This document shows, in pieces, positions 35,259 to 43,953 of a stretch of 64,000 nt of DNA. The notes under the pieces were generated by a model. It worked only from the letters and a program-made list of their open reading frames with translations. It ran no database searches and was not told where the DNA came from. Numbering within the stretch: position 1 is the stretch's first letter; the number at the start of each line of letters is the position of its first letter. This DNA comes from Nageia nagi (taxonomy: Eukaryota; Pinophyta). The translations under genes were made by a program, and so were the position numbers. The stretch is taken from positions 28,706,001 through 28,770,000 of the forward strand of contig JBITNC010000001.1 in NCBI GenBank assembly GCA_050084985.1. Reading direction: 5' to 3'.

Positions 35259-37240
35259 TATGCCACATACCAATTTCATAAAATTGCACACAAATTATAT
35301 AAAGCATTGTAGCCATGAAATGATTCATCACCATTAAAACTAGTAAATAATCATCTTCAAACAAAAAAAAAAAATCTTTTTCACACAAAGTGTAGGCATC
35401 AAATAATTATCCTCCATACAATTCTTAGCTATGCAATGATTGTCCTCAATTGAAATTTGTGAATGGTTCCTCAACAGAAAATATTATTCATAATTGCTTT
35501 CTACTCCTTCCAATGAAGGTCTTCAAGATGCAAATTTCTTTCAAACAACCACTTCACCATTACTATTTCACATAAAATAACTTTCATTTTTTTCTCACAA
35601 GAACAAACTCCCAATGATGCCTGTAAAAGATATTCTCTATTTTGCAAAAATTCACACAACATAACAATCTCCAAAATGTCCATTAAATTGAAACTCATAC
35701 TCACATAATTCAAGTAATTACAAATAAATAAGTGAGAAAAAATCATCACCATTGTAGTTAAAGTATTGAATAGGTTCCTTTGAGCTTCTCATGAAATCAT
35801 ACTATTGTAAATTTTTTACCATTTTCTTCCATTGTTGCTTCAAAAATAATATTCTCCTTCATCATAAAAAGTGCTCTCCTTGGTGCTTCCTCCATATAAT
35901 AAGCTTCATCCTCTACATTCATTATTTTTGTTACTTCACAAGTAACCATTTCTTCATACACAATAAGAATTCTCTATTGTACCTCTTCACACAAATAATT
36001 TTTTTACTACTAACTCTACAAGATAGTACTCTTTTGAACAATCTAATGTTTCCCTACAAAATAATTTTCAACAAAAAGTGCTCCAAATATTTCCTCCTTA
36101 AGACATTTTTCATCCTCCATTATCATTGCAACATGAAGGTCTTCAATGACTACCTCTACAATGAGATAGTATTTATTGTTTTCTTCTTCAAACCATACAT
36201 ACCTCACTCTTGAAGAGTGATCTTCATCAAACATGGAATCAAGCATAAAGCTATTAGCTTTTACCTCTTCTTCATCAATAAATTTTGAGAAACTATCCCA
36301 CAATGGTTCATTAATTTTCTTTTCAACAAGAAGAGCTTCCAAATCTAATTTTGCAACACACTTATCCATTCCATATGTGAGTGATTCTTCTTCAATATTC
36401 AAATCTACCTTTTTAATATAACCATATTCCATTCTTTAATAATGATTTCTAAGCCAACATTCCTCCATGAACATTGCTTCTCTATCAATAACAAATTATG
36501 GGTATGCCTTTTTAAGATAAAAATCTACTCTTTTTGAGATCTTCAAGCCATTGTATTGTTATACTTTCTTCTTCAACTTTTAGAATAACCTTTTTAATAT
36601 TAATATCCACTCCATGTGAGTGGTTTTCAAGCATTTCTTCCATCATTCTTCTCCTTTATAAGAGCTCCAACATTTCCATTCTCTCCTTGTAGAGGAATCA
36701 CTATTGTAGTAATATCATCTTCAATTTCTTGATTTGCCTTATTAAGACAAAAATCATGATCAACATTCTCCTCCATGAGAAGAATTTCAACATTTGCATC
36801 TGCAATAATTTTTCTAGATTTATTATATGAATCTCTAAAATAATGTCTATACTATTTTGTGCCTATATAAAACACTCTTTACTTTCATCAATAACAAAAT
36901 ATGGAATAATAATGATACCTTCCTCTTCTCCAACATTACTCATAAAATCTGCATTATCATTCTTACACCCAAAATAATCTTGCAATATTTCCAATACTTT
37001 GAAAACTATTCTACAACTTGCTAAAAGTGGAAAAATATTTTTCTTCATACCTTCTCTGATATCTAAGAGAGTTAAATAATTTTGATGCTTCTCCTCCTCC
37101 TTCAATCTTCTTTCTTCTCCTTCAATAGTGCTCCAATTTTTTAGTTTTTCATACCCATATTCAATAATCTCTCAAAGTCCTTTGCCCATTAACAAAGTAT
37201 TCATTTTTATACTCTAAAAAATAAAATCTTCTCCATCAAA
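34850..37240 (-). pseudogene. Unrecognised acidic ORF fragments of the 6.2-kb element
   Basis: Minus-strand open stretches at 36,432-36,043 (129 codons), 37,105-36,863 (80), 35,752-35,501 (83) and 35,182-34,982 (66) are Glu/Asp/Lys-rich. They contain recurring words such as EEE, IEDLH/LEDLH and EEEVK, as if derived from a repeated coding module. I do not recognise any family, and no gag zinc knuckle or protease motif is visible. They could be a decayed element-specific protein or chance frames in a purine-rich strand. The 140-codon plus-strand frame at 35,791-36,213 is an antisense shadow. Confidence 0.4.
35184..35255. repeat. (AT)n microsatellite
   Basis: About 70 bp of nearly pure AT dinucleotides with two AA slips, inside the 6.2-kb element. 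Confidence 0.95.
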
Positions 37241-37298
37241 TTTTGAAACTAGCAGGAAGTTAGTATAGATAACCATTACACTAGAGAAACAAGAAACC

Positions 37299-38117
37299 TG
37301 TTGACACGTAATTTTGTCCACCTTTAGGTGTCCTTATTAAGTTCAACTTTATATTAGATCATTATATGCTATAATTATGTTATATTCTTTATGTCAACCA
37401 ACTTAAATACCTTCGCATGTAATCCTATCTTTAATTTTATGTTGCAATCTACACTAGTATCGACACTCGATTGTAGGCATGCATTATGGTGATTCTCTTG
37501 CATATATAAAGGTAAAGGTATTACATAGGAAGGCATAAAGATTTCAACTCAATAGCTCATACCACTTATGATTTAGGTGTTCTTTAACATTACTTATTAA
37601 GATTGGGATCTTTTCATCACTCGATCATTTATCATTCCATCATTCTCTATTATATGCTAGACTAGGCTTATCGCTTTATTTCTCTACTTTAGATCTTAGT
37701 TACAGAACTCTATTTATAGGAGGCTCAACTCTCGCACTACAATTAGCATCCATGCTACTATTAGCATCCTCGCTACTATTGGAGGCTTAGCATCTACACT
37801 ATTTTTGGTATCTATGATGTTGTTAGCATCCATGCTAGGGTTTTATACTACATTCATTAGAGGGATTCACATACTAAGGTCATTATCTTGATAAGTTCTT
37901 ATTTGCATATAGATTCAGCTTCTCAAGTAAGGTGACATGTATTTATCTTTCTTGATTCTTTTCTTAATAGTGCATAGATGTTATCGTGATCCAATAGTCT
38001 AAGTATTGCTTTATTCATTTACATTTTGTTATACTTCAAATTATTATCGTTATTCATTGAATGTAAATGTTTAGCATAATTTCTACCTATCCTAGGGGTC
38101 ACTAAAAATATTCAACA
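37299..38117 (+). repeat. Solo LTR (gypsy-like), plus strand
   Basis: Begins TGTTGACACGTAATTTTGTC, has TATATAAA at 37,503-37,510 and ends AAATATTCAACA: TG...CA, 819 bp. Flanks AAACC (37,294-37,298) and AAATC (38,118-38,122) fit a 5-bp TSD with one transition. No internal region or partner LTR is present, so it is most simply a solo LTR. A short GCATCCATGCTA-type repeat lies at 37,744-37,840. Confidence 0.7.
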
Positions 38118-38217
38118 AAATCCAATAGAAATATAGTATAAAATAACTTAATAAATCATTTTCAATATCCCCACAAGTTTTCTTTAACCCTCTTATCTAC
38201 CAACCTCTAAAACCAAA

Positions 38218-40184
38218 TGATGAATCTAAACAAATTCAATAAATAAATACATTAAGGATTCGATGATCTCAATACACCATTAACAATAATCTTCATATAC
38301 CCAAGAAGGTTTAACAACATAATAATAGAGCAATTCTTTTTTTATTAAAATTAGGTAAATTCGATATTAATAAAAAAAATCATAGTTTTGAAAGAGACTC
38401 TAAAAATCTTGTACAAAATTCTTTTGTACCATAGTACAAAATGTAGCATACATAGTATACAAAATGAAGCATACATCCATACTTCAATACAAAATGTAGC
38501 ATTATTAAAGATCATAAAACATAACATATAATACATCAACCCTAAGAAATATTAAAAAATGTAGCATATCATGGCTAATAAGGTTCCTAGAGATAACATA
38601 ACATTCTAAAATGCTTTAGTTTTTACAAAGTCTTTATATGATCAGCCTAGAAAAATATTTTGATAAATCATTTCACTACAAAATATAAAATGCTAAAGAG
38701 GAACTTTGTTTAAGCCCAACAACCTCATGCCCTCCAGCACCCCATATTGTTTGAAAGATAAGACTCTTCCTTGTTCCAAATCTGAGCTCTATCGCTCATC
38801 TTGCTAGTGATATAATATTCTATCCTAATAAATTATTTTTGTACAAATCCAAAATGTAGCAGAACAGCTTCATTTGAGCCCAACATCTTCATGCCCTCCA
38901 ACACCCTATGCTATTTAAAATATAAGCCTTCTCCCTCATTTTAAATTTGTACTCCATGATTCATCTGCTACCTTTATAAGCTTTGACTCTTAAGATCATC
39001 ATTTTTTGCAATCTTTGTTGAAGTCCTCTTATGCCAATAGAAAGATAACAACTCCAAACCATTGGAGCTAGGATATGCTTATAGGTAATGGTCAACACCA
39101 AAACCTAAAGGTTTCCCCTAGAGATTTGAGAAGCTCTCTAGGCCAATGGAGTAAAGATATGCTTTCAAGTATTAGCCTACACCAAAACCCTAAGGTTTCC
39201 TTACATATTTGAGCAGCTCTCTATACAAATTAACATTTGAGTGCAAACCCTCTCTTCATACGAGCTATAAGAAATAATAACAAGCCCTCTTTCTTCTAAT
39301 CTGGATATTGAAAACATAGTAGCTCCTTCCTTCCACCATGTAAAATAATAGGTCCTCATTCTTTTGATCCGAGCATTGAAAAATGTACCAACTCTAGTGT
39401 GGACCTTAAGAACAAAATGTGGTGAACCATTTTCCTTGGTTAGTGGGTACAACTTCATCAGCCATTAGAGAGGCATAAGATTTTCAAAAATTCCCCCTAT
39501 GTCAGTAGAGTCCACAAAAGTAGGAGCTTCTTTTTTAATAATAAGGGAAATTTTCATAATGAACTAAAATGAACAATAATATTCATTGATGGAGCCAAAC
39601 TAAAACTCAACATTATAAAAATGTGTTCAATATATAATACTAATCTATTAACTACATAAAATGCATTACAATACTTGCAGCTATAGACCCAATCATGATA
39701 TAAATGACTTGAACCATTATTCAACTCACACTATACAGTATTATCCATAACAAAGTGGGATCAATCGAAGGATATAACCAACTAATAATACAAGAAGTAA
39801 ACTATACTACAATCTAGAAGATGAAGAATACAATCCAAAAGGTGAACTAAATTGATCCTATCAAACACATAACATGCTTTGTTCTACTTTACATTTACTC
39901 AAAATGGAGAAAAGAACAATCACCTACCATTACAATTGGTTACAAACTCAAGAAACTTCAGTAATTATTAACACAACTATTATGATACACACATAGGCTT
40001 TTAGATATACACAAATAATTTGTTTATATACACATAAAATTTACTTGTACACACATAAAGTATCTACTACTATACATAATTTCTAAGTTGATATATGCAC
40101 ATAATTTCTACTTAAATAACTAGAACTAAAAATTGGCAGAAATGACAAGGGAATAAGGGATGAATATCATGTCAATTTCCAACA
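38218..40184 (-). repeat. 5' LTR of the 6.2-kb element, interrupted
   Basis: The LTR pieces are 38,218-38,337 and about 39,537-40,184. The middle 1.2 kb is a later insertion flanked by a 17-18-bp duplication. The outer edge ends TTTCCAACA, followed by the TSD CCTCT. Confidence 0.9.
38338..39536 (-). mobile_element. Non-LTR insertion (LINE or SINE-like), 1.2 kb
   Basis: It interrupts the 5' LTR and is flanked by AATAATAGAGCAATTCT (38,321-38,337) and AATAATAAGGGAAATTTT (39,537-39,554), an imperfect duplication of about 17 bp. The low end is T-rich, as expected for the 3' end of a minus-strand poly(A) element. Inside are repeated ACAAAATGTAGCAT words (38,445-38,560), a duplicated block of about 160 bp spacing (38,691 and 38,853) and one of about 84 bp (39,061 and 39,145). 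No protein domain was recognised; it may be a LINE 3' end. Confidence 0.65.
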
Positions 40185-40849
40185 CCTCTTCCCTAGCATC
40201 CACATACCTCCTCTTAACACCTTTTTCATATCCTCCTCTTACTGAAGCTTGATCATGAAAAACCTATTTGGAATCTTGAGCTACAATGTCCATGAAACTT
40301 GTTGGTTTTCATTTCAGAAATGCCCATTTATGAATCATATTGATATTTGATCTAGGTCTGTGGAACTTTCGCACCAAATTGTAAGCTCCTACTATTTTCA
40401 TACTATCTTTAATCATTATGGGAATAACCAATGTTCTATTCTAAGTAGAAGGATTTAAGGTACTTACCATTGGTGGTAGAATTGTTACCTATTTGAATTT
40501 GCTAACCACTTGGCCTAATTGCATTTTTTTGGATTTGCCTGCATTTACTATTACATCTCCCTCCTTCACCTTTGATGGCCCCCCTATGTCTAGTGGTTCT
40601 TATTCTTTTAGCTTGGGTTGTCCATCCGTTGTCACTTCCTCCATTATTATTTCCTTGATCAAAGAACCTTAACCATCCCTCTGTCCTTCAACTCTAGGGA
40701 CCAACCTTAATCCTTCACCTATAACTCCTAACCTTAATCTTGTGCACCATTACTCATCAAATCCTTTCATGCTCCTTCCATTATCAACTTGAATAAACTT
40801 TATGTTTGTCCATTCAACAATATTGGGTTGAAATTAATCCACAACTTTA

Positions 40850-41460
40850 ATATTTATATAAATGAATGATTGAAATTAATTTACAAAATTTTTTCTTCAC
40901 AATTAATTGTTGTTATGTAATATTTATTATATGTTTCTTTATAAATAATATATTAATGTGATACCTTCAAATATAGAGAAGTTGGCGAACATTGAGTGTG
41001 AAAAACTCCCAACTATTATAAAAACATATTCAAATCATATCCCCTACAAAATCAAATATACATAAAATGACACACATACATGATAGATTCAAATGTAAAA
41101 AAATTAAAAAAACCTTTCAAAACCCTTTCTTCTAATCAAATTTAAAAAAAAACTTTATATAATATTTATTTATAAATAATACAATTTTAAAATTTTAATT
41201 TGATAATTTTATATAATTTATAAATAATATTTATGTAATATATAAAAAATATTTATCAAATTTTAATTAAAATAAATTCATAATTATAATCATACTTCAA
41301 TTACCACATTCATAGTTCAATTTATAAACTTCATTAGCTCAATATGTCAAATATATATCCACGAAATGATAAGATGAGAGCTATCCCTGAGAAGATAGAT
41401 GTCCAAAAATTATAATATATATATATATTTTTAATATATACCATAAAAATTCCAAATTTG
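40850..41460. other. AT-rich spacer upstream of the patellin gene
   Basis: Extremely AT-rich (TATTTATAAATAATA-type words at 41,150-41,260). No gene is seen. The composition changes sharply at about 41,470. Confidence 0.5.
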
Positions 41461-41469
41461 AATATTATT

Positions 41470-42337
41470 TTTTGTAACTCTCCCCGTCTCTCTATGTATT
41501 GTGGGAACCACCTCTATTTTAGGTTGGCGACGAAGCAGAAGCGGAATCCGATATATTGCTCGTGATCTCCGCCGTCGAACCATCTCTGCTGACGTCATCC
41601 CCTTTCGACACGCAAACGGGACAAACGTCGCCGGTGCCGGGGAATGTTTTGTCAGCACGCTGCCCGGCCGGGCAGCTCCTCGGGCGGTGGGTCCGTTGCC
41701 CGCGGGAAACGGTCAAAAAGTCCGTTGGACAACAGGTGGGGTTAACCTTAACCTCGTGGTGGGGTTAAGGTGAGTTGGCAGGGTTTGAAATCTGACGGAC
41801 GAGATTCGCTCCGCGATGCAGCAGGCCATCTGGCATTGAGATGTGTTGCCATAAAACAGTGGTGTTCTAGAAGCGGTTTTGATAAAACAGATCCGACGGA
41901 TAGGAATTGTTCTCGGAAGGGGTCAACCAACGGTCTAGATCGAGCCTCGGAATGAGCTGCTTACATGGCAGTCTGAAAGCGGTTTTGATGTTCTAGTAAA
42001 AATGGAACCGACGGACAGGAATGGTTCACCGATGAGCTGAACCAACGGTTCAGATCCAACCTGTCGATGAGCTGTTTTACGTACACGTTGTATTGGAAAA
42101 GCGGGTTTGGTGTTGTATCGAAAGGCTTAAGAAGGGGAAGACGGGGCATCGCAGATATTTAGTAGTACAGAGCAGAGTAAAGGCCGCACGAAACGGAGAT
42201 TTTGCCGTAAAGCGACGGGAAACATACAGAGCGCTGTCGAAGTTTGGCACTTTTTAACTGATTTTTTTGCCCTTTTCGTTCGGCTGAGGATCGGACGGTT
42301 CGAGGTTTACTTCTATTTGCTGCGAAAATTTTGAGTT
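41470..42337 (+). promoter_or_regulatory. GC- and CpG-rich promoter and 5' UTR region of the patellin gene
   Basis: GC content jumps to about half, with many CpG, in strong contrast to the flanks. The palindromic bZIP site TGACGTCA occurs at 41,590-41,597. The short frames on both strands in 41,431-42,149 are by-products of the high GC content. No canonical TATA box was found; TATTTAG at 42,156 is a weak candidate. The transcript probably starts between about 42,150 and 42,300, because a splice donor lies at 42,338. Confidence 0.65.
41870..42140. repeat. Imperfect 105-121-bp tandem duplication in the promoter
   Basis: Units start at 41,870, 41,975 and 42,096 (partial). They share AAGCGGTTTTGAT, CCGACGGA.AGGAAT, AACCAACGGT and GATGAGCTG-like blocks. 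It sits directly upstream of the probable transcription start. Confidence 0.82.
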
Positions 42338-42384
42338 GTAAGTAGTTTTTCTCCTTTTTTGGCTTTGATATGCTATCTTTTAGT

Positions 42385-42715
42385 CTTACATTTGAAAGAT
42401 TCGCGTCATTCTGCGCATTTTGAACACAAATTTGAACTGCTTCTATTCATTCTGCGTGCTTAGAGCTTAAATTGGAATTCCTCTCGTTATTCTGTGCTTT
42501 TGGAGTCGGAATTTGAACGGCTCCCGTTATTTTGCACCTGTAGAGCTTTAATTTGGACCCCTCTCGTCATCCTGAGCTTTGCAGAGCTCTATTGAACTGC
42601 TCGCGTCATTTTAGGACTTTAGAGTTCAAAGGAATATTATCGTGTTTGAGCTTCAATTTGAACGGCACTCGTCATTCTATACTTTTTGAGCTCAAATTTA
42701 GTCCTTTTTGCGCTG
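42385..42715. repeat. Degenerate 55-60-bp minisatellite in intron 1
   Basis: About six units of the form TTTGAAC.GCTC.CGTCATTCT followed by GCTTTT.GAGCT. Copies are seen near 42,395, 42,440, 42,500, 42,555, 42,600 and 42,655. Confidence 0.75.
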
Positions 42716-43409
42716 TCTAATGTTTCTATGTGTTTTTTTTTAGCATCATCTCCAGTTAGATTGCAAATAACGGTTGGAGCTCCACGTGCGTAAGTTCAAG
42801 GTGCGATCTGATATCTGGCTCTGTTATATGGTAAAATTTTGCGATTTATCTGCCAAGGATAAGTTTGGTAGATTTGAAGACTAGAATATACTATTATAAG
42901 TATTTTGTCACCATCGTGTGTATGATTGGCAAGAGTTTTTGGAAGTTGGGGACTTTGCGTAATTTTTGTGACTCCTTTTTCATCTTTTAGACATTTTTTT
43001 GCAGGTTTTGTTTTCTGTTGCTTTAAGTTGCTATATTTCCTGCGACCTCGGGGCTCCTCTTAAAGCTTCAGTACCAAGGGAACTTTCCACTTCATGTTCT
43101 GGATGATTTTACTGCCTTGTGCCTTCTTACATGGGTAGTTTTTCCTAGAATACTTTATATGCAAGTCGGCTTCTTTAGGAGAAAAAAAACTGCTTTTTAC
43201 ATCTGAATGGTCTCAGATTTATCCGTTCTTGGGTAGAATTTACACTGATTAGCTTACAATCGGAATTTTCGTGTAGAAATCAGGGATATTTTCGACGATT
43301 TCATAATCCCTGTGCAATCGTAGATCGAATCCTCGAGTTGTAGTCTTTGATCTCAACCCTTAATATGAATCTCAAATAATCCAACTATTGTGTGTGATTT
43401 CATTACTCT

Positions 43410-43735
43410 ATCAAGATCACAATCTTCAGTAATCCTTTGTGATCTCAAAACATCATTGTTTGTCATAGAATTCAGTAATACGAGATTACAAATCTTCATC
43501 TATATAAAAAAAAAATCAGTAACCATTTGTAATTTCAAATATTCTTTTAGATTACAAATATCAGTAACAATCTGCGAACATATCCAAAGTTTCATTAAAT
43601 AATATTGCAGTTTTATGACTTCATCACTTCATATGGATTGTCAACTACATTAAATTTGATGACAAAGTTTTAACTAATCTTCCGTGGTTTCGAATCTCTC
43701 GCTAGATCACAAATTTTAGTAATACAGAGTGATAT
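43410..43735. repeat. Degenerate GATTACAAAT/CAGTAA repeat in intron 1
   Basis: At least four decayed copies (43,419, 43,483, 43,550, 43,705) of a module of about 65 bp containing GAT.ACAAATCTTCAGTAA, most followed by TTTGTGATCTCAAA. It resembles the first intron field in being internally repetitive but has a different sequence. Confidence 0.65.
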
Positions 43736-43839
43736 TTTCTCTCTGATTATCTCTTTAAAATTTTTGAAACTCAGAATAAAAGGTGTGAAGTTATATTATT
43801 TTTTTCTGACGAATTTTTGAAACTTTGAGCAGGTAATCA

Positions 43840-43953
43840 ATGGCTGCGAGCATTGAAGAATCACCTGCCCCTGCCACTGCTACAAACACCACAGTAGCAG
43901 AAGTGACTGAAACTGTTAAGGAGGTAGTAACAGCGCCACCCCAGCACCTGTGA
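43840..43953 (+). pseudogene. First-ATG reading frame of the patellin gene, frame-shifted
   Basis: The first ATG after the splice acceptor opens 37 codons rich in Glu, Val, Thr, Ala and Pro, ending at TGA 43,951-43,953. The composition is what a patellin N-terminus has, and the frame lies one base out of phase with the main frame that follows. The phase would be restored by a single base in or near the CCCC run at 43,939-43,942. Either this is an assembly or sequencing error, a true frameshift, or a small upstream ORF. Its stop overlaps the next ATG by one base (TGATG). Confidence 0.6.

Larger units (their letters stand above)
33999..40184 (-). mobile_element. 6.2-kb LTR retrotransposon without recognisable gag-pol
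   Basis: TSD CCTCT at 33,994-33,998 and 40,185-40,189. The left LTR is 33,999-34,814. The right LTR is 38,218-40,184 but interrupted by a later insertion. On the minus strand the PBS is TGGTTTTAGAGG (iMet-like) next to 38,218. The PPT CAAGGGGAAGAA is next to 34,815. Subtracting the later solo LTR leaves about 2.6 kb of interior, purine-rich on the coding strand, with acidic ORF fragments but no gag, RT or integrase motif. It inserted into LINE ORF1. Confidence 0.9.
32950..40850 (-). mobile_element. LINE remnant, split by a nested LTR element
   Basis: The two parts on the minus strand are 40,850-40,185 and 33,998-32,950. Part 1 carries the front of a DUF4283-like ORF1 (YNLVRKFHRPRSNINMIHKW near 40,330, then an MKKVLRGG-like fragment at about 40,215). 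Part 2 continues it: FFLRKWNTNFDPYIQS, WMVFERISINVA, and then a WKQSFEY zinc-knuckle-like block whose Cys residues have been lost. ORF2 then begins with an endonuclease start, WNMRGINDPSRKR (33,014 leftward). The join fits the duplicated CCTCT exactly. Similarity fades near 32,950, so most of ORF2 is missing. Many stops are present. Confidence 0.68.
42338..43832 (+). other. 5'-UTR intron of the patellin gene
   Basis: Donor GTAAGTAG at 42,338 and acceptor TTTGAGCAG ending at 43,832, just before the first ATG. The inferred length is about 1.5 kb. It contains a G-box CACGTG (42,783-42,788) and two degenerate repeat fields described separately. Long 5'-UTR introns often raise expression in plants; for this gene that is inference. 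Confidence 0.6.

Noticed and set aside
35791-36213. 140-codon plus-strand frame
   Set aside because: Opposite strand of the acidic fragments of the 6.2-kb LTR element. Phe/Tyr/His/Cys-rich by composition.
41431-42149. Cluster of short overlapping frames on both strands in the GC-rich patellin promoter
   Set aside because: High GC lowers stop frequency, six frames are open at once, and the patch lies upstream of a 5'-UTR splice donor.
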